Assembly: GCA_947089905.1 (NCBI GenBank)
Contig: CAMUMG010000018.1
Location: 1 to 35,477 of the forward strand
Direction: 5' to 3'
Length of the DNA stretch: 35,477 nt
Source of the DNA: an uncultured Lachnospiraceae bacterium
Lineage (GTDB): Bacteria > Bacillota > Clostridia > Lachnospirales > Lachnospiraceae
The notes under the pieces were generated by a model. It was given only the letters and a program-made list of their open reading frames with translations. It ran no database searches and had not been told where the DNA came from. Positions 17,102-24,460 of this stretch are shown in pieces; the stretch's first letter is position 1; every line of letters starts with the position of its first letter. Both the position numbers and the translations under genes were made by a program.

Positions 17102-17141
17102 AAAAAATGCAGTTTGCTTCGGTTAAGAAACAAACTGCATT
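17102..17141 (-). terminator. Terminator of the sugar ABC ATPase gene
   Basis: AATGCAGTTTG and CAAACTGCATT form an 11-bp perfect stem. On the minus strand it runs into TTTTTTC. Confidence 0.85.
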
Positions 17142-17161
17142 GTTATCATCTCTGCGAAAAA

Positions 17162-18274
17162 TTAGTGAACAATAATCTTCTCAGTTTCTTTATCAAAAAT
17201 GTGCATCTTTGATAGATCCATTGCAATCTTAATTGTGTCACCCGGTCTTGCAGTAGTACGCGGATTAACTCGTGCGGTAATATTAAATCCATCTACATCA
17301 AAGTACAAGAATACTTCTGCACCAAGAAGCTCATATACTCTTACAGTAGCCTCAATTACGCTTTCAGGAGAAGAATTTAAGAACAGCTCTTCGTCTTTTA
17401 CATCCTCTGGGCGAATTCCAAGTACAACTGTCTTATCAACATACTTTCCTTCAATTAATTTCTTTGCTCTTGCTTCTGGAACTTTAATGGAATTAGAACC
17501 AAACATTAACAGAATGTCTTTTCCCTGTTGTGCTACTTTACAATCAATAAAATTCATCTGCGGAGATCCCATGAAACCTGCAACAAAGAGGTTTACTGGA
17601 CGATCATAGAGATTTTGAGGAGTATCAACTTGTTGGATTAAACCATCCTTCATAACAACGATTCTAGTACCAAGAGTCATAGCCTCTGTCTGGTCATGAG
17701 TTACGTAGATGATAGTAGTTTCCAATCTCTGATGAAGCTTAGAGATCTCAATTCTCATCTGTACACGAAGTTTTGCATCCAAGTTGGATAACGGCTCATC
17801 CATTAAGAATACCTTTGGATTACGTACAATCGCACGTCCCATAGCAACACGCTGTCTTTGACCACCAGATAATGCCTTTGGCTTACGATCTAGAAGTTGT
17901 TCAATTCCTAAAATCTTTGCAGCTTCATGTACCAGTTTGTCAATCTGATCCTTTGGAGTTTTTCTAAGTTTCAAACCAAATGCCATATTATCATATACTG
18001 ACATATGAGGATAAAGAGCATAGTTCTGGAAAACCATTGCGATATCTCTATCTTTTGGTTCAACGTCATTCATTAACTTGTCTCCGATCCACAATTCACC
18101 GCTTGAAATCTCTTCCAATCCTGCAACCATACGAAGAGTTGTAGATTTTCCACAACCAGATGGACCTACGAAAATGATAAACTCTTTATCTTTTACCTCA
18201 AGATTAAAATCTTTTACAGCGACAAATCCATTTGGATAAACTTTGTTGATGTTTTTTAATGATAAACTTGCCAT
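17162..18274 (-). CDS. Sugar ABC transporter ATP-binding protein, UgpC/MsmX type
   Basis: This 370-residue ATPase belongs to the group that powers carbohydrate importers (UgpC, MalK, MsmX). Visible are Walker A GPSGCGKST (about 37-45), the Q-loop MVFQNYALYPHMSV, the signature LSGGQRQRVAMGRAIVR, Walker B VFLMDEPLSNLDA and the switch VTHDQTEAMT. A C-terminal MalK-type TOBE domain (about 240-370) includes LGIRPEDV and FNITARVNPRTTARPGDTIKI. No permease or binding-protein gene is nearby, which fits a shared MsmX-like ATPase serving several importers. GGGAGGA precedes the ATG. A small hairpin, ACTCC/GGAGT, lies in its leader (18317-18332). Confidence 0.94.
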   Translation of the reverse strand: MASLSLKNINKVYPNGFVAVKDFNLEVKDKEFIIFVGPSGCGKSTTLRMVAGLEEISSGELWIGDKLMNDVEPKDRDIAMVFQNYALYPHMSVYDNMAFGLKLRKTPKDQIDKLVHEAAKILGIEQLLDRKPKALSGGQRQRVAMGRAIVRNPKVFLMDEPLSNLDAKLRVQMRIEISKLHQRLETTIIYVTHDQTEAMTLGTRIVVMKDGLIQQVDTPQNLYDRPVNLFVAGFMGSPQMNFIDCKVAQQGKDILLMFGSNSIKVPEARAKKLIEGKYVDKTVVLGIRPEDVKDEELFLNSSPESVIEATVRVYELLGAEVFLYFDVDGFNITARVNPRTTARPGDTIKIAMDLSKMHIFDKETEKIIVH

Positions 18275-18376
18275 GTCTGCTTCCTCCCAAATATTCTTCC
18301 TAAATAAACAAACTGTACTCCTCTTCGGGAGTCGTCTATTTTGTCCATACCCCTATCATACACTATTTACTGTTTA

Positions 18377-18409
18377 AAAGCCATATCTTATTTTACTAAA
18401 TATGGCTTT
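18377..18409 (-). terminator. Terminator of the LCP-like/YitT operon
   Basis: AAAGCCATAT and ATATGGCTTT form a perfect 10-bp stem. The minus-strand read continues TTTAAAC. It sits about 75 nt past the YitT stop and could work in both directions. Confidence 0.55.
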
Positions 18410-18484
18410 CACATTTTGTATACTTTGTATATCCGACAAAATTATAAGAACTTTTTCTCATAAAAACGACCAAATTTGAGTTTT

Positions 18485-19354
18485 CTACTGTTTAATTTCA
18501 ATAAAACCCTCTCCCATAACTTCCCTGATATCGCTGACAATCACAAATGCTTTTGGATCTATCTGATTTATTATTTGAATCACTTCCACAATTTCCTTTT
18601 TGCCAACGACACAAAGCAACATCTTTTTTTCAGAGTTTGAATACATTCCTTCTGCATTTAATCCAGTTACCCCTCGCCCTATTTTTTGTAAAATCTCATC
18701 TGCAATCTCCTTAGCATAATCGGAAATAATATATGTCATCTTTGCAAACTTCATTCCCTCTAACATCCCATCCGAAACTTTGGAGGTAATATATACAGCA
18801 ATAACTGCATATAAAGCTCTGTTGATTCCAAAAACAAAAACTCCCATCAAAACAACAATTCCATCTACAACACTGAGCAATCGAGGGACGGAATAATATT
18901 TTTTCTTTTCATGAATTAACATACACAATAAATCTGTTCCGCCAGTCGTTGCCATAGCAGAAAGTACAAATCCAATTCCTGCTCCTCCAACCACACCACC
19001 AAAAACGGAAGCTAATAGATAGTCCTCTCCAACCATACTTTTTACTGGCAAAACATATAAAAATATTGTAAGTGCAATCGCTGCAAACAGTGTTTTACCA
19101 AGAGCACTTTTTCCTAATATTCGATAGGCAAATAAAAACAGGGGAATATTACATATTAAATTTGTCATCCAGACTGGAGGACCAAAACTAAAAAATCTTT
19201 TTGTCAGATCCTCAACTGCAATTCCAAGGCCTGTTACTCCTCCTGTCACCATATTCATCGGATCATAGGCAAAATTGATAGAAGCTGCCATAAAAAATGT
19301 TCCAACTAAAATTAATATAATATCTCTTTTCTTTATTTGATAAAATCCATACAT
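18485..19354 (-). CDS. YitT family membrane protein (DUF161 and DUF2179)
   Basis: The 289-residue product has five or six membrane segments within about 1-195 (repeated glycine-rich segments such as NMVTGGVTGLGIAV and VFGGVVGGAGIGFVLSAMATTGGTDLL). A cytoplasmic DUF2179 domain follows (about 205-285: TYIISDYAKEIADEIL, GRGVTGLNAEGMYS, KKMLLCVV). Members are common in Firmicutes; their substrates are not established. The open frame runs up to 19498, but that would overlap the previous gene by over 100 nt. The ATG at 19354, 13 nt past that gene's stop with GGGAG in front, gives the normal YitT start. Confidence 0.9.
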   Translation of the reverse strand: MYGFYQIKKRDIILILVGTFFMAASINFAYDPMNMVTGGVTGLGIAVEDLTKRFFSFGPPVWMTNLICNIPLFLFAYRILGKSALGKTLFAAIALTIFLYVLPVKSMVGEDYLLASVFGGVVGGAGIGFVLSAMATTGGTDLLCMLIHEKKKYYSVPRLLSVVDGIVVLMGVFVFGINRALYAVIAVYITSKVSDGMLEGMKFAKMTYIISDYAKEIADEILQKIGRGVTGLNAEGMYSNSEKKMLLCVVGKKEIVEVIQIINQIDPKAFVIVSDIREVMGEGFIEIKQ

Positions 19355-19367
19355 TCTATTCTCCCAT

Positions 19368-19817
19368 CTATTTAATTTGATAGTCTCCACGTACAAATAC
19401 GATAAGTTCTGATTTTGCTGTAATCCCAGAAGAGGAGGCAGGAGAAAAATAAAGGTTGTAAAGAACAATCGAAGTTTCTTTTTGAAATACCTGTCCACTG
19501 CTTAAATTAAGTAACCCTGCTGTTCCAATTACTGTTCCATTTCCGCTATAGACAATCATTTCTGTTCCTGCAAAAGCAGTTATTGTCTTTCCCTTTGCCA
19601 CTGTAACTTTTCCATAAGAATTTTTTTCTGCGCCAAGTTCAGAAAGCCTCTGATCTAAATAACTTTTTGTAATTAATGGATCTCCTGATGAACCTGGCTG
19701 AGAGGAAGCAGCTCCTGCTTTTAAACCTGCCTGAAATAAAATTATTCCAAATATAAAAAGTGCAGTTATAAATAATGCCACAATTCCAACTTTTCTTTTT
19801 TTTACACAAATCTTCAT
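19368..19817 (-). CDS. Small membrane-anchored extracellular protein with PGSxxDPLxTKSY motif
   Basis: The 149-residue product has a cytoplasmic KKRK start, one hydrophobic helix (about 11-32) and an extracellular part that begins PGSSGDPLITKSYLDQ. A motif of this kind (PGSxxDPLVTKSYVD) recurs after the membrane anchor in Firmicutes envelope proteins. I know no assigned function. The rest is beta-rich and Gly/Ser/Thr-rich. The start overlaps the upstream stop (ATGA), so it is coupled to the LCP-like gene, and YitT follows 13 nt later. Confidence 0.7.
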   Translation of the reverse strand: MKICVKKRKVGIVALFITALFIFGIILFQAGLKAGAASSQPGSSGDPLITKSYLDQRLSELGAEKNSYGKVTVAKGKTITAFAGTEMIVYSGNGTVIGTAGLLNLSSGQVFQKETSIVLYNLYFSPASSSGITAKSELIVFVRGDYQIK

Positions 19818-20653
19818 TTCTGCCCTACTTTCTCTGATATCTGATATTCATAGATCTTTTGTTTCGCCTTAATTATCTCAGGAAGGTAAGCAGAATTAGT
19901 GTGTTCTCCCGGAAGTAGTTGTGCGGAAACATCTGTCGGTTTTAACGCTTCATAAGCTTCCAAATATGGTATAACGGACTCGATCTCCTGAGAAAAAAAG
20001 CAACCCAAATCTGCATACATCTGTTCTATCTGTTGTTTCGTTTTCCGTATCGTAACAGGCTCTTTCATCTTATCCTTCATAGAATCCGAAAGCTGATAGA
20101 ACTCTTCTGCTCCATCTTGAATTGGAGTCAAAAAAGAATCGATCCAAGAAGCTGTTACTGCTGCATAGCTATCTAAATGGATATCCAAAAATTCTTCTAT
20201 TAAACTTGCTGCAAATTTTTCTGCCTTTCCCGGAGAAAAATGATCGGAAATTGTTTGCAATGTTAGCATTTGAGGAAGAAATGATTCTTCTGCCTGCATC
20301 TGTTGATATAATTCATTGGACATTGTCACTCTTGTCGTTTCTGGAATTGTAAGTAATAAAAGACGTTGATCTTTTATTTGAAATATTTCTAATATAAATT
20401 TTTCCAGTCTTCCCTCTTCTCCTCGTTTCATCCAAAGTTTTATTACATGATCTGGAATGTTGGCTGCACTTCCTACTGTTAATTGTTCATTTTGTTTTTG
20501 TTTAATCTCTATGGATGCCTGCTTTATTCGTTCTAAAACATCTTCTGGTACTCCATACTTTTTTTTAAGGAATGGAAATCCAAAAAGTATTGTAAAAGTA
20601 AAAATCCCCATAACTATTAATATCATAAGACTGCGTCTGACTGATCTTGCCAT
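19814..20653 (-). CDS. LytR-CpsA-Psr-like protein with degenerate active-site motif
   Basis: The 279-residue product has an N-terminal anchor (about 8-28) and an extracellular domain with the order of LCP proteins. LLLLTIPETTRVTM (about 98-111) corresponds to the usual SIPRDTRV strand, and FSPGKAEKFAASLIEEFLDIHLDSYAAVT (about 139-167) corresponds to the family's stretch on the cofactor-binding helix and the I-D-Y-Y-V strand. LCP enzymes attach teichoic acids or capsule to peptidoglycan. Here the Arg-Asp of IPRDTRV is replaced by Glu-Thr, and the product is shorter than typical members, so it may be a non-catalytic relative. This match is by eye. It starts a three-gene minus-strand operon. Confidence 0.6.
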   Translation of the reverse strand: MARSVRRSLMILIVMGIFTFTILFGFPFLKKKYGVPEDVLERIKQASIEIKQKQNEQLTVGSAANIPDHVIKLWMKRGEEGRLEKFILEIFQIKDQRLLLLTIPETTRVTMSNELYQQMQAEESFLPQMLTLQTISDHFSPGKAEKFAASLIEEFLDIHLDSYAAVTASWIDSFLTPIQDGAEEFYQLSDSMKDKMKEPVTIRKTKQQIEQMYADLGCFFSQEIESVIPYLEAYEALKPTDVSAQLLPGEHTNSAYLPEIIKAKQKIYEYQISEKVGQK

Positions 20654-20790
20654 ACTATCCTATTCCTCCATACTAATAACCCTCTAGTCTGTTTTCTTTT
20701 TCTGAGCTTTTATTATACATCACCTCCAAATGTTGCGCAAGGCGTTTTCTGATAAGAATAGTTAAGAGATTTTTTAGTAGAAATCTAGGT

Positions 20791-20910
20791 TATAATAAGG
20801 TATAATATTGAAACAGAGAAGCATTGTTTCAACTTCTGATTTTATGTGCACATTTGTGCACAAATTTATGGTATAGCGGAACTATATCCAAGAATGTTAT
20901 CAGCATTCTT
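20791..20910 (+). promoter_or_regulatory. SDR upstream region: TATAAT boxes, tandem GTGCAC palindromes and hairpin
   Basis: The 294-bp gap before the SDR gene holds two TATAAT boxes (20791-20796 and 20801-20806). Two adjoining palindromes follow, ATGTGCACAT (20844-20853) and TTTGTGCACAAA (20853-20864), with centres about 10 bp apart, one helical turn. A hairpin AAGAATG/CATTCTT (20890-20910) comes next. The palindromes look like an operator bound by a dimer pair on one DNA face, or an RNA leader. The regulator is unknown. Confidence 0.45.
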
Positions 20911-20947
20911 ACTGCGGATTGAAATTCAAATATAAAAGGAGAATAGC

Positions 20948-21685
20948 ATGAAACGACCTGCCGTTGTCTTAATTACAGGTTCTTCCCGTGGAGTGGGACG
21001 TGCTTGTGCAATAGAGTTTGCCCGACTGGGTTGTCTAGTTGTGATTAATGGTGCACATAACAAAGAAGCACTTGAAAACACAAAGGCGCAGATACATGCC
21101 TTTGGTGGTCAATGTATAGCAATTCTTTCGGATGTAAGTACTCCTGATGGAGCACATAACTTTATTTCTAATGCGAAAAAAACTTTTGGTGAAATCGATA
21201 TTTTAATTAATAATGCCGGTATTTCTCATATTGGGCTACTTACTGATATGACATCTGACGACTGGAACAAAATACTGCATACCAATCTATCTTCTGTTTT
21301 TTATTGCTGTCAGGAAGCTCTTCCCTCCATGATTCGTAAAAAATCCGGTCGAATTTTAAACATTTCTTCGGTATGGGGAATTTGTGGTGCTTCTTGTGAA
21401 GTTGCCTACTCTGCCACAAAAGGGGGAATCAACGCCTTTACAATGGCACTTGCCAAAGAACTTGCCCCAAGTGGCATCAGTGTCAATGCCATCGCTCTTG
21501 GAGCAGTTGATACAGAGATGAACGCATTTCTTTCTACTGAGGAAAGAAACGCATTGATAGACGAAATTCCTGCTGGTAGACTAGCAAAACCACAAGAAGC
21601 CGCCCAATTTATTTATGAAATTGCAATGCAGACTAGTAGTTATATGACAGGGCAAGTCATACGTTTTGACGGTGGCTGGATCTGA
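20948..21685 (+). CDS. Short-chain dehydrogenase/reductase, FabG-like
   Basis: The 245-residue product is a classical SDR: the NAD(P)-binding GSSRGVG glycine motif (about 11-17), the NNAG motif (INNAGISHIG), and the catalytic Ser (NISSVWG), Tyr and Lys (YSATKGG). The Arg in the glycine motif, as in FabG, suggests NADPH. FabG reduces 3-oxoacyl-ACP in fatty acid synthesis, but this gene stands alone rather than in a fab cluster. It could therefore equally act on another ketone or alcohol. AGGAG precedes the ATG. The AspRS leader promoter starts 16 nt after its stop, so the two genes are probably separate units. Confidence 0.85.
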   Translation: MKRPAVVLITGSSRGVGRACAIEFARLGCLVVINGAHNKEALENTKAQIHAFGGQCIAILSDVSTPDGAHNFISNAKKTFGEIDILINNAGISHIGLLTDMTSDDWNKILHTNLSSVFYCCQEALPSMIRKKSGRILNISSVWGICGASCEVAYSATKGGINAFTMALAKELAPSGISVNAIALGAVDTEMNAFLSTEERNALIDEIPAGRLAKPQEAAQFIYEIAMQTSSYMTGQVIRFDGGWI

Positions 21686-21700
21686 TTAAAAATATTTTTC

Positions 21701-21729
21701 TTGACAATATCCTAAAAATGAAATATAAT
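21701..21729 (+). promoter_or_regulatory. Consensus promoter of the AspRS leader
   Basis: TTGACA (21701-21706), exactly 17 nt, then TATAAT (21724-21729): a perfect sigma-A-type promoter. Such a strong promoter before a regulated leader is typical of attenuated operons. Confidence 0.9.
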
Positions 21730-21759
21730 CCTTTTTAAACTTTATCGGAGGGTGCTGTA

Positions 21760-21822
21760 ATGAACGAATTTGTCTTTCTCTTTATTCAAAAAGACGACGA
21801 TCGGCAGCGTCTGCGACCTTGA
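21760..21822 (+). CDS. 20-residue leader peptide with Asp-Asp-Asp and RLRP end
   Basis: The frame reads MNEFVFLFIQKDDDRQRLRP and stop, with GGAGGG 7-8 nt before the ATG. It begins about 23 nt after the probable transcription start. Codons 12-14 are GAC GAC GAT, three aspartates in a row, and the gene downstream charges Asp. A shortage of Asp-tRNA could stall the ribosome there. The Arg-Leu-Arg near the end also matches the Arg/Lys-X-Arg/Lys motif at which macrolide-bound ribosomes arrest on Erm-type leader peptides. Either signal would act on the overlapping hairpins at 21806-21862. Existence is well supported; the sensed signal is inference. Confidence 0.75.
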   Translation: MNEFVFLFIQKDDDRQRLRP

Positions 21823-21862
21823 GTAATAACTTATGGGAGCAGACGCTTTTTGTGCTGCTCCC
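21806..21862 (+). promoter_or_regulatory. Mutually exclusive hairpins of an attenuator
   Basis: AGCGTCTGC (21806-21814, inside the leader peptide) pairs perfectly with GCAGACGCT (21839-21847). The 3' arm is followed by TTTT, so this 9-bp stem could itself end transcription. GGGAGCAG (21835-21842) pairs perfectly with CTGCTCCC (21855-21862). The two stems share 21839-21842 and cannot coexist. A ribosome held at the Asp codons would cover the first arm and free the second stem. Confidence 0.65.
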
Positions 21863-21875
21863 GTGTGATAGATAG

Positions 21876-21917
21876 AAAAAGCCGCATGGGAAATGATATT
21901 CTCATGCGGCTTTTTTT
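21876..21917 (+). terminator. Strong intrinsic terminator in the AspRS leader
   Basis: AAAAAGCCGCATG pairs with CATGCGGCTTTTTTT, with inner pairs reaching a 6-nt loop, and ends in a T-run. It lies between the leader peptide and the synthetase, so most transcripts should stop here unless termination is overcome. No clear competing arm for this stem was seen. Confidence 0.8.
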
Positions 21918-21937
21918 CTTAGAAAGGAGGTGATCTT

Positions 21938-22138
21938 ATGGGACAGATAGACGCTGTCCGTATGGATGAAAGAAACATTTTAGTCAATCTATCCATTTTA
22001 AAAAAGGAGTATAAAATTTATGAAGATACAATCTATTTCAGGACAGCTTTCAACAGAATTCTTTCAAGAAAGTATATCTCCAAAAGAATTGTCCAATCAC
22101 CTCGGCGAATTAGTCACACTTCACGGAAGTATTTATAA
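21938..22138 (+). CDS. Possible second upstream ORF overlapping aspS (66 codons)
   Basis: An ATG at 21938 follows a near-perfect AGAAAGGAGGTGATCTT ribosome binding site, the best in the area. The frame starts MGQIDAVRMDERNILVN and runs 119 nt into the synthetase gene in another frame. Only the N-terminal part looks protein-like; the overlapping part is probably incidental. It could carry ribosomes through the region and affect initiation at 22020 by coupling, or it could be a chance frame after a strong site. I give it moderate-low weight as a protein and higher weight as a regulatory initiation site. Confidence 0.35.
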   Translation: MGQIDAVRMDERNILVNLSILKKEYKIYEDTIYFRTAFNRILSRKYISKRIVQSPRRISHTSRKYL

Positions 22139-23348
22139 AATCCGCAAAATGAGTGGATTTGCTTTTATTTTATTAAGAACTCCAAGGAAAATCCTCTCAT
22201 GTGTCTATGGAGAATTTTCAGACTTTGATTTAAAATCAATCTCTGAGGAATCCTGTGTAAAAATTACCGCTATTGTTCATCCTGAGCCACGTGCTAAACA
22301 AGGATTTGAACTCCGTTTAAAAACATTACAAATATTATCCTCTCCTGCTGAAAAACTTCCTATTGTTATCCATAACAAAGAGCTTCCTATCTCTTTAGAA
22401 ACGTGTTTGGATTATCGCCCAATCTCTTTACGCAATGAAAAAACTAGGGCAATTTTTCAGTTGCAGGCAGGAATTTGTTCTGGAATACGCCACTTTTTGG
22501 ATAGCTATGAATTTACAGAAATCCACACTCCAAAATTAGGAGCATCTGGAGCAGAAGGAGGTGCAACACTATTTACTCTTCCCTATTTTGGAAAGAAAGC
22601 TTGCCTTGCCCAAAGTCCACAGTTTTATAAACAAATTCTTACGGGTGTATTTGAACGAGTTTATGAAATTGCACCTGTATTTCGTGCAGAGAAACATGAT
22701 ACCTCCCGTCATCTAAACGAATATACCAGTGTCGATGTAGAATTAGGATATTTAAAAGACTTTTCTCAACTTATGCAGTTAGAAACGGCAATGCTTTCTA
22801 GTATTTTTTCCTTTCTTTCAGAAAATTATAAAGCTGAACTGGAGTTACTTTCTATACATCTTCCTAAAATAACCCAAATTCCAGCGATTCGATTTTCTCA
22901 AGCAAAATCATGCCTAAATTTTCTCTCATCTGAAAAGGAAGATCTTTCTCCAGAAGAAGAACGATTGCTCTGTGAAAAAGTTTATCAAGAAACTGGAAGT
23001 GAGTTTATATTTGTTACACATTATCCAACGAAAAAACGTCCCTTTTATGCTATGGAAAATCCAGAAAATAGAGAAGAAACACTAAGTTTTGACCTACTAT
23101 TTCGTGGAATGGAAATAACCACAGGTGGACAGAGAATTCATTCTTATAAAGAACAGCTTGAAAAAATTAGACGACTTGGTATGGATGAAACTATTTTAAA
23201 AAGCTATCTTATGATCCATCGTTATGGAATCGCTCCCCATGGTGGATTCGGTCTTGGTTTAGAACGTTTTTTAACTTGTCTTGCACAACTTCCAAATGTG
23301 CGCTGTGGTTGTCTATTTCCAAGGGATATTCATAGACTGACACCATAA
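22020..23348 (+). CDS. aspS: Aspartyl-tRNA synthetase, archaeal-type (probably charges tRNA-Asn as well)
   Basis: This class II synthetase attaches aspartate to tRNA. The 442-residue length and the absence of the bacterial GAD insertion put it in the archaeal/eukaryal-type group. Many Clostridia carry this form, and it is often non-discriminating, mischarging tRNA-Asn for GatCAB amidation. An N-terminal OB-fold anticodon-binding domain (about 15-115) precedes the catalytic core. The core has SGAEGGATLF and the LAQSPQFYKQ segment (about 178-205), motif 2 FRAEKHDTSRHLNEY and motif 3 GFGLGLERF near the C-terminus. AAGGAG precedes the ATG. It is preceded by a leader-peptide attenuator and not by a T-box, which is unusual for a Firmicute synthetase gene. 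Confidence 0.92.
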   Translation: MKIQSISGQLSTEFFQESISPKELSNHLGELVTLHGSIYKIRKMSGFAFILLRTPRKILSCVYGEFSDFDLKSISEESCVKITAIVHPEPRAKQGFELRLKTLQILSSPAEKLPIVIHNKELPISLETCLDYRPISLRNEKTRAIFQLQAGICSGIRHFLDSYEFTEIHTPKLGASGAEGGATLFTLPYFGKKACLAQSPQFYKQILTGVFERVYEIAPVFRAEKHDTSRHLNEYTSVDVELGYLKDFSQLMQLETAMLSSIFSFLSENYKAELELLSIHLPKITQIPAIRFSQAKSCLNFLSSEKEDLSPEEERLLCEKVYQETGSEFIFVTHYPTKKRPFYAMENPENREETLSFDLLFRGMEITTGGQRIHSYKEQLEKIRRLGMDETILKSYLMIHRYGIAPHGGFGLGLERFLTCLAQLPNVRCGCLFPRDIHRLTP

Positions 23349-23354
23349 AACATT

Positions 23355-24371
23355 TTAAGAAAAATTTTTTCCTGCAGTCATTTGAATGGCTGCAGGATCT
23401 AGTTTATTTAACTGAATCCGTTTTAATTCCATATTAGAATGAACATACCGATTTAATGTAATATTTACATTGGAATGTCCCAAAATTTCACTCAAAGATT
23501 TCACATCTACTCCTATTGCAATACAGTTAGAAGCAAACTGATGTCTAAGAGTATGAAAATTTCTGGACTTTAATCCACACTCCTTTAAATATCGATGAAA
23601 TCGTTTCTGATAGGTTCTAGGATCCATATAATGTCCCGCTTCTCCTGTCAGTACATAACAAGCTGGATTAGATAGACGAATTGTATAGAGTAGTCTCTGC
23701 ATAGACAATGTCAATGGAATATCTCTTAGAGAAGATTTACTTTTAGGAATATCAATTAAAATTTTGGTTTTTGCTCCATATGGATCCTTTGATGGATCTG
23801 CCACTTGAATTCGTTGTAAAGTCCGACGAACTTTCAAATAACTGTTTTCTAAATAGATATCCCCCCATGTCAGTGCACAAATTTCTCCTAGCCGCAGTCC
23901 TGTATACAAACAAATATAGATTCCATATGCTCCAAGATCCTGCTTACAAAAAATATATTCCTCCAAACATTTTTGTTCTTCTGCTGTAAAAAGTTCCATT
24001 TCATTTAAAACAAGTTTTGGTTTAGAAATCGTTCCATAAGTCGTATCTATATATCCCATCTGTTTTGCAAACCGTAAAATTGATTGAAGAATACATGCAA
24101 GTAGCCGAACGGTACTTGGCGCAAGCGAGCCTTTTCCATCTAATCTACCTTCTTTCCATTTTTTGTATAAATATTGTTCTAACATAATTGAATTTAGATC
24201 TTTTAGTTTATATTGTCTTAAATCAGGTAGTAAATGGATTTGTACTAAAACACTATACTTGGAATAAGTAGACTCTTTTGTTATTACCATCATATTTTGT
24301 AACCAAATTTTAGCTACCTCTTCAAACGTATACTCCTTATCTGCTTCCAATTTTTGAAAAGTTGTTTTCAT
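23355..24371 (-). CDS. Tyrosine recombinase A
   Basis: The 338-residue site-specific recombinase has an N-terminal SAM-like core-binding domain (about 10-115: YTFEEVAKIWLQ, STYSKYSVLVQIHLLPDL) and a phage_integrase catalytic domain (about 130-320). Catalytic residues are visible: Arg in TGLRLGE, His and Arg in HTLRHQFAS, His in LGHSN and the nucleophilic Tyr in NRYVH. All appear intact. AAAGGAGG precedes the ATG. It lies 89 nt downstream of recombinase B in the same direction, so the two are probably co-transcribed. It is a distinct type from B and C. No excisionase or phage genes accompany it. Its C-terminal coding end forms a CCTGCAG/CTGCAGG palindrome. Confidence 0.92.
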   Translation of the reverse strand: MKTTFQKLEADKEYTFEEVAKIWLQNMMVITKESTYSKYSVLVQIHLLPDLRQYKLKDLNSIMLEQYLYKKWKEGRLDGKGSLAPSTVRLLACILQSILRFAKQMGYIDTTYGTISKPKLVLNEMELFTAEEQKCLEEYIFCKQDLGAYGIYICLYTGLRLGEICALTWGDIYLENSYLKVRRTLQRIQVADPSKDPYGAKTKILIDIPKSKSSLRDIPLTLSMQRLLYTIRLSNPACYVLTGEAGHYMDPRTYQKRFHRYLKECGLKSRNFHTLRHQFASNCIAIGVDVKSLSEILGHSNVNITLNRYVHSNMELKRIQLNKLDPAAIQMTAGKNFS

Positions 24372-24460
24372 AATTTCCTCCTTTGTAAGTGTAAATCGCT
24401 TCAGATACGTCTTATTATCGAATTTTCAAAGGAGAAACTCAATGGCAGAAGAATCCATAT

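Noticed and set aside
19355..19498. Extended N-terminus of the YitT protein
   Set aside because: It overlaps the preceding gene by over 100 nt and reads unlike YitT proteins; the ATG at 19354 is preferred.
21730..22019. T-box riboswitch before the synthetase
   Set aside because: No T-box consensus (AGGGTGG..ACCGCG) or specifier-loop layout is visible; the leader fits a peptide-based attenuator better.
23355..23400. CCTGCAG...CTGCAGG palindrome as terminator or att site at the end of recombinase A
   Set aside because: It lies within the coding end, and no T-run follows in the right direction; no second copy was noticed that would mark an attachment site.
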